Source of the DNA: Saccharopolyspora indica
GTDB taxonomy: Bacteria > Actinomycetota > Actinomycetes > Mycobacteriales > Pseudonocardiaceae
NCBI RefSeq assembly: GCF_027853965.1
Contig: NZ_JAQGLB010000015.1
Span: 62,001 to 126,000 of the forward strand
DNA length: 64,000 bases
Reading direction: 5' to 3'
In this document: piece after piece, positions 56,901-64,000 of the stretch
Numbering within the stretch: the first letter of the stretch is position 1
How the letters are laid out: the number at the start of each line of letters is the position of its first letter
Program-made: the position numbers and the translations under genes
The notes under the pieces: generated by a model
What the model saw: only the letters and a program-made list of their open reading frames with translations
What the model was told of the DNA's origin: nothing
Databases searched by the model: none

Positions 56901-59652
56901 GTGGCAGCGCGGGGACGAGATCTGCGCCGAGATCGCCCTCGACGCGGACCGGAGCACCGACGGCGTGGGCATCCACCCGGAGCTGCTCGCGGCGGCTCTG
57001 CGGCTCACCGGCGATGACCGGCGGCCGGTCGCCTGGAGCGGGGTGACCCTGCACGCCGCCGGTGCCACCTCGGTGCGCGCTCGCCTCACCACCGCGGGCG
57101 CGGACGTGGTTTCCGTGCTGCTCGCCGACGACACCGGCGCCCCCGTGCTGTCGGTCGAGTCGGTGCAGCTCGGCGACGTCCAGCCCGAGCCGGGACGGCA
57201 TGCGGTGCTGTGCCTGGAGTGGAACTCCCGTCCCGGCGATGCGGCACCGGCGGACATCGCGGTGCTCGGCGACGACCGGTCGGGAGTCGCGAAAGCGCTG
57301 GCGGACGCCGACATCCCGGTGCGGGTCGCAGCAGGTCTGTCCGAGTTGGACGAAGTTCCCGAAGCGGTGCTCGTCCCCTGCGGCCCCTGGGCCGGTGAGG
57401 TGCCGACGGCGATCCGCACCGCCACCGCGGCCGCCGTCGACCGGCTGCGCGCCTGGGTGAGCGAGTCGCGGTTCGCCCGGTCCCGGCTGGTCTTCGTCAC
57501 CCGGGGCTCCGAGCTCGTGGCGGCCCCGCTCTGGGCGCTGCTGCGATCCGCGCAGCTGGAACACCCCGACCGGTTCCAGATCGTCCACCTCGACGGTGAC
57601 GTGCCCGGCGACCTGCTCGCCGCGGCCGTCGGCTCCGGGGAGCCCCAGGTGGCCGTGCGGGCGGGCGAGATCCAGGTGCCCAGGCTCGCGCGCACGACCG
57701 TGACCGAGCCGGACCAGGCGCTGTTCCCGACCTCCGGCACGGTGCTGATCACGGGCGGCTCCGGCGGTCTCGCCCCGGCGGTCGCGCGGCACCTCCTGGA
57801 CCGGCACGGCGTCACCGACGTCGTGCTGCTGTCCCGTCGTGGTGGCCGGGACGGTGCGGGAATCCGCCACGTCGCCTGCGACGTGGCCGACCGGGCCGCG
57901 TTGGCCGCGGTGCTGGCCGACATCCCCGAGCTGGCCGCGGTCGTCCACCTGGCGTGCGCGGTCGAGGACGGGCTGCTGGACTCGCTGACCCCGGACCGCC
58001 TGGATCACGTGCTGCGGCCCAAGGTCGACGGCGCGCTCAACCTGCACGAGCTGACCGCGGACCGGGACCTGGCCGCGTTCGTGCTGTTCTCCTCCGCCGG
58101 GGCCGTCGTCGGGAGCCCGGGCCAGGCCAACTACTGCGCGGCCAACGGCTTCCTCGACGCCTTGGCGCGGCATCGCCGCACGATCGGCCTGCCCGCCACC
58201 TCGCTGGCCTGGGCGCCGTGGCTGGCCGCCGACGGGATCAGCGGTCGGCTCGCGGACAAGGACCGGGCGCGGTTGTCGCGCGGCGGCGCTGTTGCGTGGG
58301 AGACCGACGAAGCACTGCGCGTGCTGGACGCGTGCATCAGCAGCGGGCGGCCAGACCTGGTGCCGATGCGGGTGGACAACGCCGTCCTGCGGGAACAGGC
58401 GCGCACCGGAGCGTTGCCACCGGTGCTCTCCGACCTGGTCCGGGCGCGCAGGTCGGCGCGAACCGCCGAGCGCAGCAGCGATGAACCGGCACTCGCGCAG
58501 CGGCTCGCCGCGATGTCCGAGGAGGAACGCGCGGAAACGCTGCTGGAGCTGGTCCGGACCCACGCGGCCGGTGTGCTGGGGCACCAGTCGGCTGCGGAGG
58601 TCGATGCGCGGGCCGCGTTCCTGGAGCAGGGATTCGACTCGTTGAGCGCGATGGAGCTGCGCAACCGCCTGGCCACCGCGCTCGACGTGGCACTGCCCGC
58701 GACCGTCGTCTTCGACTTCTCCACCCCCGCGGCGCTCGCCGAGCACCTGGCGTCCCGGACGGCCACCGAGGAGTCCGGCTCCGCGGTGTTCCAGAGCGGG
58801 TCGCTGGACGACGACGCGGCCGGACCGCTGGCCGCGCTCTACTGGCAGGCCTGCGAGCTGGGCAAGATCGAGGAATCCGTGCACCTGCTGGAGGCGGCGT
58901 CGCAGCTGCGGCCGATGTTCCACGCGGACGCACCGGCCGAAGCCCCGGCCACGGTCCGCTTGGCGACCGGGGACGCCGAACCGCTGCTGATCTGCTTCCC
59001 GTCGTTCGCACCGGTCGCCGGCCCGCACGAGTTCGCCAGGTTCGCCGCGGGTTTCGGCACCTCGCGCGAGGTGTGGGCGATCCCGCAACCGGGCTTCATC
59101 AAGGGCGAAGAACTGCCCGCGACCATCGACGCGCTGGCGCTGATGCACGCCAACGCGGTGCGAGAACGGGCCGCGGGCCGCAAGTTCGCGCTGGTCGGCC
59201 GGTCGGCCAGCGGCTGGCTGGCGCACGAGGTCGCCCACCTGCTGGAGCAGCAGGGCATCAGCCCGCAGGCGGTCGTGCTGGTGGACAGCTCCTCGCCGGA
59301 GCACATGGCCAAGACCGGCGTGGCCAACGCGATGGGCGGTGCGATGGCCGACCGGGAGAGCGGGTTCGACCTGCTCAGCGACATCCGGCTGGCCGCGATG
59401 GGCGCCTACTCGCGGATCTTCGACGGCTGGCGGCCCAAACCGGTCCCGACGCCGACAGTGCTGCTCAGCGCGCTGGATCCGTTCTCGCCGGCCCTGCTGG
59501 AGGAGGACAACGAGCACCACGGGCAGTGGCGGTCGTTCTGGGAGCTGCCGCACGAGGCGGTGGACGTTCCCGGCGACCACTTCTCGATCTTGGAGGAGTA
59601 CGCCGATTCCACCGCGACAGCGGTGGAGAAGTGGCTGCAGGACAACGTCTGA
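50953..59652 (+). CDS. PKS5: modules 7 and 8 with terminal thioesterase
   Basis: 2899 residues; GGGAGG lies upstream, and ATG at 50953 is preferred (GTG at 50950 also in frame). Docking head LVAALRDSLKEVERLKQQ, the same class as PKS2. Module 7 is KS-AT-ACP, module 8 is KS-AT-DH0-KR-ACP, followed by TE (about 2650-2899) with Ser2751 in GRSASG, Asp2778 and His2876. It adds the last two malonate units and releases the chain by lactonisation or hydrolysis. The TE argues against an ansamycin-type amide release. This is the last assembly-line protein; tailoring genes follow after 27 bp. Confidence 0.96.
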   Translation: MEASTGQLVAALRDSLKEVERLKQQVDGPGEQIAIVGMACRFPGGVRSPEDLWRLVDSEADAIAPVPEERGWPHPVSGGFLREPGGFDAAFFGISPREALAMDPQQRLLLEITWETFERAGLDPTALRGSRTGVFTGTHGQDYLGLITSGGGGDGYLATSTSASILSGRIAYTFGLEGPAVTVDTACSSSLVAMHLAAQALRGGECSLALAGGVSVICMPDGLVAFQQQGGMAPDFRCKAFSSAADGTGFAEGVGMLLLERLSDARRNDHRVLAVLRGSAVNQDGASNGLTAPNGPSQEAVIRQALTGAGLAPSDVDYVEAHGTGTSLGDPIEAHAVLATYGQDRQRPLLLGSLKSNIGHAQAAAGVAGVIKSVLAMRHGTLPRTLHVDQPSRHVDWSTGAVEVLTGARPWPETGRPRRAGVSSFGISGTNAHVIIEQGPEPEPPSAVDADGVVPWVLSARSGAALREQAADLAAHAAGLGTADVALSLLRTRALHEHRAVVLGRTAAELTDGLTALARAEPAQSVVRGVAGAPGQVGFLFSGQGSQRIGMGRELAAEFPAFARAFDAVCYELDRHLDVPVREAVGSELIERTACTQVGLFAFEVALFRLLEHWGVHPAVLLGHSVGEFAAAHVSGALTLGDAAKLIAARGRLMQALPTGGAMVSVQAPAAEVLPLLTERVSLAAVNGPDAAVISGDAEEVLGIAEVLAERGRKTRRLRVSHAFHSPLVEPVLAEFREVAESVTYFPPRLPVVSNVTGSPVTAFTPDHWVDHARNAVRFADGVRWMQDNGVRCFVEVGPDAVLAPMAQECGVAEAIPTCRRNRSEVSAVMTALSRLHVANVPVNWEAVLDARAAGIVELPTYPFQHKRFWPGPPAAPAGLAATAPEPAEEIEAADELGLADLPEPERRSALLGLVRSSAAAVLGHDSGQEIEPDQPFQNLGFDSMTAVEFRNLLQRTAGVPLPATLVFDYPTPAVLAEHIGAVLRGEARPVAEPVGAGAVADEPIAIVGMGCRYPGGVDSADDLWRLVATGGDAISPFPADRGWDVDGAYDPDPDAIGKSYTRYGGFVLDAADFDSGFFGIGPREALAMDPQQRLMLEVSWEALERAGIDPQSLRGSRTGVFAGMVSSDYASRLRSIPPELAGYLGNGSAASVLSGRVAYALGLEGPTMTVDTACSSSLVSIHLAAQALRGGECSLALAGGVTIMSTPAAFIEFSRQRGLAADGRCKAFAAAADGTAWGEGIGIVVLERLSDARRNGHQVLAVLRGSAVNQDGASNGLTAPNGPSQQRVIRQALASAGLRPSDVDAVEAHGTGTSLGDPIEAQALLATYGQDRERPLLLGSLKSNIGHTLGAAGVGGVIKTVQAMRRGVLPKTLHVDEPTGHVDWSAGEVRLLTEPEPWPDTGRPRRAGVSSFGVSGTNAHLVLEQAVEEPDDSRPDATVSAWVLSGKSPEALRDQASRLLSHVESAPGLPIADVGHTLATGRSAFAHRAAVVGSRDELTSGLRAIADSPPQEAAAAPGRVGVLFSGQGSQRLGMGRALHQEFPVFATAFDDACDLLDEHLAGHLPHGVREVIHAAEGSPAAALLDQTAYAQTGLFAFEVAMYRLLEHWGVRADLVLGHSVGELAAAHVAGVLDLDDAAALVAARARLMQELPAGGAMVSLRATEQDVRRVLTDEVSIAAVNGPRSTVISGPEDAVSAVAARFEKAKRLPVSHAFHSALVEPMLAEFAEVAARLTYRAAAVPVVSNVTGEVCDDIATPEYWGRHVRAAVRFADGVHALHEKGVRHFVEVGPDAVLTAMAQECVPGSCIATSRRNRPETTGVLDAVARLHVDGGEVDWQRVFETWRPRRADLPTYAFQHQRYWLDDAADGAEAHEVVSLAGGEDVLLTGHLRNASDTDLVELVLRAGERIGCDRIGELTVEVPLAGADVDVQVLVRSGTATCYASSDGDSWTRHATATLLAAGAASAGLLEWPPAEAEEVEPGVWQRGDEICAEIALDADRSTDGVGIHPELLAAALRLTGDDRRPVAWSGVTLHAAGATSVRARLTTAGADVVSVLLADDTGAPVLSVESVQLGDVQPEPGRHAVLCLEWNSRPGDAAPADIAVLGDDRSGVAKALADADIPVRVAAGLSELDEVPEAVLVPCGPWAGEVPTAIRTATAAAVDRLRAWVSESRFARSRLVFVTRGSELVAAPLWALLRSAQLEHPDRFQIVHLDGDVPGDLLAAAVGSGEPQVAVRAGEIQVPRLARTTVTEPDQALFPTSGTVLITGGSGGLAPAVARHLLDRHGVTDVVLLSRRGGRDGAGIRHVACDVADRAALAAVLADIPELAAVVHLACAVEDGLLDSLTPDRLDHVLRPKVDGALNLHELTADRDLAAFVLFSSAGAVVGSPGQANYCAANGFLDALARHRRTIGLPATSLAWAPWLAADGISGRLADKDRARLSRGGAVAWETDEALRVLDACISSGRPDLVPMRVDNAVLREQARTGALPPVLSDLVRARRSARTAERSSDEPALAQRLAAMSEEERAETLLELVRTHAAGVLGHQSAAEVDARAAFLEQGFDSLSAMELRNRLATALDVALPATVVFDFSTPAALAEHLASRTATEESGSAVFQSGSLDDDAAGPLAALYWQACELGKIEESVHLLEAASQLRPMFHADAPAEAPATVRLATGDAEPLLICFPSFAPVAGPHEFARFAAGFGTSREVWAIPQPGFIKGEELPATIDALALMHANAVRERAAGRKFALVGRSASGWLAHEVAHLLEQQGISPQAVVLVDSSSPEHMAKTGVANAMGGAMADRESGFDLLSDIRLAAMGAYSRIFDGWRPKPVPTPTVLLSALDPFSPALLEEDNEHHGQWRSFWELPHEAVDVPGDHFSILEEYADSTATAVEKWLQDNV
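51043..53910 (+). other. PKS module 7: KS-AT(malonyl)-ACP, no reduction
   Basis: KS Cys187. The N-terminal KS segment is about 20 residues shorter than in the other modules (ERGWPHPVSGGF replaces the D-P-D-x-P-G-x-S/T-Y stretch), and VAFQQQGGMAPDF replaces the conserved FSRQRGLAPDG, so this KS is the most divergent of the set. AT Ser625 in GHSVGE and HAFH (722-725): malonyl-CoA. The AT linker runs directly to the ACP (Ser944, GFDSMTAVEFRN). A beta-keto group is expected. Confidence 0.9.
53956..58760 (+). other. PKS module 8: KS-AT(malonyl)-DH0-KR-ACP
   Basis: KS Cys1175. AT Ser1620 and HAFH (1713-1716): malonyl-CoA. A shortened DH remnant (about 1875-2080) has lost both catalytic residues: the His segment is absent (GHLRNASDTDLVELVL) and HPALLDAALH reads HPELLAAALR. 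KR (from 2267) has Ser2381, Tyr2394, Asn2398 and VED, so it is probably active and B-like. ACP Ser2563 (GFDSLSAMELRN). A beta-hydroxy acyl chain is expected at the thioesterase. Confidence 0.88.
58900..59652 (+). other. Type I thioesterase domain
   Basis: Alpha/beta-hydrolase at the C-terminus of PKS5. LLICFPSFAPVAGPHEFAR opens the fold. The nucleophile elbow is GRSASG (Ser2751), with Arg replacing the common His. Asp2778 in LVDSSSP and His2876 in PGDHFSI complete the triad. It releases the finished chain; macrolactone versus free acid cannot be told from sequence. Confidence 0.92.
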
Positions 59653-59679
59653 ACGCCCCGAACGGAAAGGCGGACAACA

Positions 59680-60894
59680 GTGAAGATCGTCATCATCGGG
59701 GCAGGCTTCGGTGGTATGGCCTGCGCCATCTGGCTGGCCGAGGCCGGGCACGAGGTGGAGCTCTACGAGCAGGCCCCGCAGGTGCGCACCAGCGGCAACG
59801 GTGTGCTGCTGCTGCCGAACGGAACCGGCCTGCTCGGCGAACTCGGCGTCGAACTCGACGGCCTCGGCGCGCGGATGGACACCGTGGACGGACTGTTCCG
59901 GGACGGCACCCGGGCATTGCGCGTCGACCTGGCGAAGATCGCCGCGCACTACGGCGGAACCGTCCTGGTGGGGCAGCGCGGGAGGGTGGCCGAGCGGTTG
60001 GCCGCCCGGCTGCCCGACGGCGTGCTCCGGCTGGGCATGAAGTGCACCGGGGTGCAGCAGATCGGGGAAGGACCCGGCTCGGTCGCAGTGCGGTTCGCCG
60101 ACGGCAGCGAGGCCAAGGCCGACCTGGTGATCGGCGCCGACGGTCAGCGGTCGGTGGTCCGCACCGAGCTGTTCGGCGAAGACCCGGCGGTCTACCTCGG
60201 CGACGCCACCTGGCACGGCATCTGCGAGATGCCCGGCGAGTTCGCCGACGGGCACGCGGTGCACAGCATCTTCGGAGACGAGGGCATCTGCGTGATGCAC
60301 CCGGTCGGCGACGGCCGGGTGTACTGGGCCTTCGAGCTGCCGTTCACCGACGGCGACCGGCTGCCCCCGGGCCGGCCGGGCGACACCCGGTCCCTGCGCG
60401 GCGAGGGCTCAGCGGCGGAGAACCTGCGCGCCAGGTTCGGCCACTGGCCCGAACCCGGGCTGCGCCGGCTGCTGACCGTCATCCGGGACGAAGACGTCAG
60501 CGTCTTCCCGCACATCATCCACCGCGAACTCCCGCAGTGGGGCGAAGGCCAGATCACGATGGTCGGCGACGCTGCGCACGTCGTGCCGCCGCGGGTGGGC
60601 ATGGGGCTGAGCCAGGCGCTGGAGGACGCTTGGGTGCTCTCCCGCACGCTGTCCGGCGGCGGCGACGTGGTGGCGCAGATCCGCGGCTACGAGCAGGCGC
60701 GCATCCGCCGGGTGCACAAGATGCAGAAGGCCGCCCGGGCGCTGGGCCGCGACACCGTGCCGCTGCCGCCCTGGCTGCTGCGGGTGGTCGGCCGGTTCCT
60801 GCCCGCCACCAAGTTCAACCTCGCCCAGGTGCGCAACTCCAGCAACTACCTCAACGACGACCTGCCCGAGATCGCCGGGGCGGTGCGCCGATGA
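59680..60894 (+). CDS. FAD-dependent aromatic monooxygenase
   Basis: 404 residues of the p-hydroxybenzoate-hydroxylase superfamily: GAGFGG (residues 7-12) binds the FAD ADP moiety, GADGQRS is the DG motif, and GDAAHVVPPRVGMGLSQALEDA contacts the flavin ribityl chain. Such enzymes hydroxylate phenols using NAD(P)H and O2. With a resorcinol-type starter, ring hydroxylation to a trihydroxy or hydroquinone ring is the natural inference; the timing (starter or finished chain) is unknown. The GTG start has GGAAAGG upstream, 27 bp after PKS5. Its stop overlaps the next gene (ATGA), so the two are translationally coupled. Confidence 0.92.
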   Translation: MKIVIIGAGFGGMACAIWLAEAGHEVELYEQAPQVRTSGNGVLLLPNGTGLLGELGVELDGLGARMDTVDGLFRDGTRALRVDLAKIAAHYGGTVLVGQRGRVAERLAARLPDGVLRLGMKCTGVQQIGEGPGSVAVRFADGSEAKADLVIGADGQRSVVRTELFGEDPAVYLGDATWHGICEMPGEFADGHAVHSIFGDEGICVMHPVGDGRVYWAFELPFTDGDRLPPGRPGDTRSLRGEGSAAENLRARFGHWPEPGLRRLLTVIRDEDVSVFPHIIHRELPQWGEGQITMVGDAAHVVPPRVGMGLSQALEDAWVLSRTLSGGGDVVAQIRGYEQARIRRVHKMQKAARALGRDTVPLPPWLLRVVGRFLPATKFNLAQVRNSSNYLNDDLPEIAGAVRR

Positions 60895-61844
60895 TGCGGG
60901 CGGGAGTGCTGCACGCCTTCGGATCGGCGCCCCGCTTCGAGGAGTTCCCGGCGCCCACCGCCGCTGCCGGGGAGACGCTCGTGCGGGTCAAGGCGGCCGC
61001 GATCACCCCGCTGGCGCGCTGGATCGCCAGCGATCGCGACTACGGCCGCAGCGATGTGCCCTTCATCTGCGGCAGCGAAGGAGTCGGTGAACTCGAGGAC
61101 GGCTCCCGGGTGTCCTTCGGCGTGCTTCGCGCGCCCTACGGTGCGATGGCCGAAGTCGTACCCGCGCCCACCCGGCTGTGCACGCCGATCGTCCGGGACG
61201 ACGTGGACGACGTCCTCGCCGCCGCGGTGAAGAACCCGGGGGTGTCCGCCTTCAACTCGTTGGGGTGGGGCGCGAAGCTGCAACCGGGCGAGAACGTCCT
61301 GGTGCTCGGTGCGACCGGAGTGGCGGGGCGGCTCGCGGTCCAGGTGGCGAAGCTGCTCGGCGCGGGGAAGGTGATCGCGGCAGGGCGCGACGAGAGCGGC
61401 CTGGAAGTGCTCCAGCAGCTGGGCGCCGATGAACTGGTCCCCTTGGGACAGTCGGACTCCGGCCTGGGCAAGGACTTCCGGCGGATCACCGAGCAGATCG
61501 GCGTCCAGGTGGTGCTGGACTACCTGTGGGGACGTCCGGCCCAGGTGCTGCTCGACGCCATGCCTCGGCGGCTGATGGCCGATCGCGAGATCCGCTACCT
61601 GCAGCTGGGCAACAGCGCTGGAGCAACGATCTCCTTGCACGCCAACGCATTGCGCCGAACCGGTGTGACGCTGGGCGCGGGCGCCCCACCGCCGGTCGAG
61701 CTGGTCCAGGAGAACTACCGGAAGGTGCTCGACGGCGTCGCCTCGGGTCGGCTGCGGATCGATTGCGCTGCGGTGCCGCTGTCCGAGATCGAGGCCGCGT
61801 GGCAGCAGGACACCCGCGGCCGTCGGCTCGTCGTCGTCCCCTGA
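60891..61844 (+). CDS. Quinone-oxidoreductase-like MDR reductase
   Basis: 317 residues of the medium-chain dehydrogenase/reductase superfamily, with a Rossmann segment LVLGATGVAGRLAVQVAKLLG. The Cys/His zinc ligands of alcohol dehydrogenases are not seen, which points to the zinc-free NADPH:quinone oxidoreductase branch. ATG at 60891 overlaps the monooxygenase stop; a second ATG follows directly. Coupling with a phenol hydroxylase suggests reduction of a quinone produced from the aromatic starter, or of an enone elsewhere on the chain. Confidence 0.85.
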   Translation: MMRAGVLHAFGSAPRFEEFPAPTAAAGETLVRVKAAAITPLARWIASDRDYGRSDVPFICGSEGVGELEDGSRVSFGVLRAPYGAMAEVVPAPTRLCTPIVRDDVDDVLAAAVKNPGVSAFNSLGWGAKLQPGENVLVLGATGVAGRLAVQVAKLLGAGKVIAAGRDESGLEVLQQLGADELVPLGQSDSGLGKDFRRITEQIGVQVVLDYLWGRPAQVLLDAMPRRLMADREIRYLQLGNSAGATISLHANALRRTGVTLGAGAPPPVELVQENYRKVLDGVASGRLRIDCAAVPLSEIEAAWQQDTRGRRLVVVP

Positions 61845-61860
61845 GAGGAAGAGGGAAATC

Positions 61861-63192
61861 ATGGATGCACTCGCCGCCGCGGCACTCGACGGTGCCGACG
61901 CGAAGGAGCTGGAGAGCCACCCGGTGCCCACCGAGTACCTGGCCGTGCACACCGGCATCGAGGACATCGGCATGTTCGGCGGTGCCGAGGACAAGGACGT
62001 CCGCAAGTCGCTGCGCGTGGGCAGGGTGCCGATGCCCGAGCTGGCTCCGGACGAGGTCCTGGTCGCCGTGATGGCCAGCTCGGTCAACTACAACACGGTG
62101 TGGTCGGCGACCTTCGAACCGGTGCCGACCTTCAGCTTCCTGCGCCAGTACGGCAAGCGCGGCTGGTGGGAGCGCCGCCACGACCAGCCGTACCACGTGC
62201 TCGGCTCCGATGCGGCCGGGGTGGTCGTGCGGACCGGTTCGGGGGTGCGCCGGTGGCAGCTCGGCGACCACGTGCTCGTCAGCCCGATCCAGCTCGACGA
62301 CCAGGAACCCATGACCCAGGCCGACGGCATGCTCGGCGAGGGGCAGCGGGCCTGGGGCTACGAGACGAACTTCGGCGGCCTCGCGCACTACGCGGTGGTC
62401 CGCGCCAGCCAGCTGATCCCCAAACCCGGCCACCTGAGCTGGGAGGAAGCGGCGAGCATCCCGGCCTGCGGGGGCACCGCGTACCGGATGCTGATCGGCG
62501 ATCGCGGTGCCCGGATGAAGCTGGGCGACGTGGTCCTCATCTGGGGCGCCGCGGGCGGGCTCGGCGTGTACGCGGTCCAGCTGGTCAAGCAGGCCGGTGG
62601 GATCGCGGTCGGGGTCGTCGGTTCCGAGGAGAAGGCCGAGCGGGTGCGCGCGCTGGGCTGCGACGTCGTGATCAACCGCACCGAGCTCGGCATCGGCGAC
62701 GACACCGGCGACGACCCGGCGGCGGTGATCGAGGCGGGCAAGCGGATCGGTGCGATCATCCGGCGGGAGACCGGGGAGGACCCGCACATCGTCTTCGAGT
62801 ACGTCGGCCAGGCGACCTTCGGGATCTCCATGTTCGTGGCCCGCCGCGGCGGGGTGGTGGTGACCTGCGGCTCCAGCACCGGCTACCAGCACCAGTACGA
62901 CAACCGCTACCTGTGGATGAAGCTCAAGCGGCTGATCGGCAGCCACGCGGGCAACCTGCAGGAGATGTGGGAGTGCGTCCGGCTCGCCGACCAGGGGCGC
63001 ATCGTGCCTGCTCTGTCCACTGTGCACCCGATCGAGGACATCGGCGAAGCGGCCCGCTTGGTGCAGACGAACGGTCACACCGGAAAGGTCGGCGTGCTCT
63101 GCCTCGCCCCGATGCGCGGGCTGGGCATCACCGACCCGGAGAAGAGGGCGAGCATCGGCGAACACCGCCTCGCCCCGCTGGGAATGGGGTGA
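61861..63192 (+). CDS. ccr: Crotonyl-CoA carboxylase/reductase (alkylmalonyl-CoA supply)
   Basis: 443 residues. CCR-specific features include SSVNYNTVW, the long insert FLRQYGKRGWWERRHDQPYHVLGSDAAG, GYETNFGGLAHYAVV, the NADPH loop WGAAGGLGVYAVQL and GSHAGNLQEMWE, whose His matches the CO2-binding His of characterised CCRs. The family reductively carboxylates 2-enoyl-CoA to ethylmalonyl- or longer alkylmalonyl-CoA. The AAGH acyltransferase of module 2 is the likely consumer. Preceded by GAGGAAGAGGG; followed after 3 bp by the KASIII gene, together forming an extender-supply pair like those of other alkylmalonyl pathways. Confidence 0.95.
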   Translation: MDALAAAALDGADAKELESHPVPTEYLAVHTGIEDIGMFGGAEDKDVRKSLRVGRVPMPELAPDEVLVAVMASSVNYNTVWSATFEPVPTFSFLRQYGKRGWWERRHDQPYHVLGSDAAGVVVRTGSGVRRWQLGDHVLVSPIQLDDQEPMTQADGMLGEGQRAWGYETNFGGLAHYAVVRASQLIPKPGHLSWEEAASIPACGGTAYRMLIGDRGARMKLGDVVLIWGAAGGLGVYAVQLVKQAGGIAVGVVGSEEKAERVRALGCDVVINRTELGIGDDTGDDPAAVIEAGKRIGAIIRRETGEDPHIVFEYVGQATFGISMFVARRGGVVVTCGSSTGYQHQYDNRYLWMKLKRLIGSHAGNLQEMWECVRLADQGRIVPALSTVHPIEDIGEAARLVQTNGHTGKVGVLCLAPMRGLGITDPEKRASIGEHRLAPLGMG

Positions 63193-63195
63193 ACC

Positions 63196-64000
63196 ATGCA
63201 ACGCAACACGATCGGAGTCCTGGCCACCGGCTCGTACGTGCCGGCCTGGGAGATGACCAACGCCGAGCTGGCGCCGCGGTTCGACGTCACGCCGGAGTGG
63301 ATCGAGCGCAAGACCATGATCTCGGCCCGGCGCTACGCGGCGGCCGACGAGGCGGCCTCGGACCTGGCGCTGCACGCCGCGCGCAACGCGATCGAGCAGG
63401 CGGGCATCGGCCCCGACCGGCTGGACTACATCGTCGTGGCGACGTCCACGGGGGACGCGCCCCTGCCGCCCGTGGCGTGCCTGCTGCAGGACGCGCTGCG
63501 GGCCCGCCGGGCGGCGGCCTTCGACATCAACATCGCGTGCAGCGGCTTCGTCTACGCGCTCGCCGTGGCCCGGAGCCTGATCGCCGAGCGCCCGGGCGGT
63601 CACGCCCTGGTGGTCGCCACCGACGTCTGGTCCCGCTTCACCGACCCTGGCGACCGCGGGACGTCGGTGCTGCTGGCCGACGGCGCGGGTGCGGCGGTGA
63701 TCGGCCCGGTCGGCGCGGGCGGCATCGTCGAAACCGAACTCCTCACCCACGGGGACCAGTCCGACCTGCTGGTGGTCGAAGCGGGCGGGAGCCGTCGCCC
63801 GGCCTCGCACGACACCGTCGACGAGGTCGCGCACACGCTGCGGATGCGCGGCCGGGCGGTCACCGAGTTCGTCACCGGCCAGGTGCCGACGACCGTCAAG
63901 GAACTGCTGGCCAGGGCCGGTGTCGGGCCGGAGGAGGTTTCGCACTTCATCCCGCACCAGGCCAACGGGGTGCTCCTGACGGGCCTCGCCGACCAGCTGG
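63196..64000 (+). CDS. KASIII-like ketosynthase (partial, cut by window end)
   Basis: 268 codons are present, with no stop before the edge. FabH-type fold: catalytic Cys115 in FDINIACSGFVYAL and His254 plus Asn257 in IPHQANG; the third catalytic Asn, expected near residue 285, lies beyond the window. FabH proteins condense an acyl-CoA with malonyl-ACP. Placed 3 bp behind the CCR gene, it probably begins a short acyl chain that becomes the enoyl-CoA substrate of CCR, so the extender could be longer than ethylmalonyl. GGGGTG precedes the ATG. Confidence 0.92.
   Translation, partial: MQRNTIGVLATGSYVPAWEMTNAELAPRFDVTPEWIERKTMISARRYAAADEAASDLALHAARNAIEQAGIGPDRLDYIVVATSTGDAPLPPVACLLQDALRARRAAAFDINIACSGFVYALAVARSLIAERPGGHALVVATDVWSRFTDPGDRGTSVLLADGAGAAVIGPVGAGGIVETELLTHGDQSDLLVVEAGGSRRPASHDTVDEVAHTLRMRGRAVTEFVTGQVPTTVKELLARAGVGPEEVSHFIPHQANGVLLTGLADQL

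Overview
This window is high-GC actinomycete DNA (codon third positions almost all G or C, GTG starts, stop/start overlaps, TTA used only rarely). It carries most of a modular type I polyketide cluster with a type III PKS-derived aromatic starter. The lineage could be Pseudonocardiales or Streptomyces-like; the window alone does not decide.

Left flank (1-3132): a TetR regulator, a PH-domain membrane protein, a small Gly-rich membrane protein and a secreted GH43-like hydrolase. They look like chromosomal neighbours, not pathway genes. Regulation and support block (3138-7627, minus strand): a LAL/LuxR activator with an in-frame TTA codon, then a type II thioesterase, then a calcineurin-like phosphoesterase.

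Precursor block (8099-16095): a complete methoxymalonyl-ACP gene set (fkbG-like methyltransferase on the plus strand; fkbK, fkbJ, fkbI and fkbH homologues on the minus strand) and a dpgD-dpgC-dpgB-dpgA set for 3,5-dihydroxyphenylacetyl-CoA and 3,5-dihydroxyphenylglyoxylate. dpgA has TTA codons at positions 4 and 7. No aminotransferase gene for dihydroxyphenylglycine is present, so the aromatic acid is probably the PKS starter, as in the type III/type I hybrid logic known for kendomycin.

Assembly line (16519-59652, plus strand): five PKS proteins. PKS1: CoA ligase-KR(degenerate)-ACP, then module 1 (KS-AT-DH-KR-ACP), module 2 (KS-AT-DH0-KR-ACP) and module 3 (KS-AT-KR-ACP). PKS2: module 4 (KS-AT-DH-KR-ACP). 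PKS3: module 5 (KS-AT-DH-KR-ACP). PKS4: module 6 (KS-AT-DH-ER-KR-ACP). PKS5: module 7 (KS-AT-ACP) and module 8 (KS-AT-DH0-KR-ACP-TE). AT motifs read: methylmalonyl (1, 4, 5), alkyl/ethylmalonyl-like (2), malonyl (3, 7, 8) and a non-canonical FAAH motif (6) that I assign by elimination to methoxymalonyl-ACP.

Tailoring and extender supply (59680-64000): an FAD monooxygenase, a quinone-oxidoreductase-like MDR protein, a crotonyl-CoA carboxylase/reductase and the first 268 codons of a KASIII. The last two would supply the unusual extender of module 2. The cluster continues past the right edge. I cannot name the product; an aryl-primed, eight-extension chain carrying methyl, alkyl and methoxy branches is predicted.
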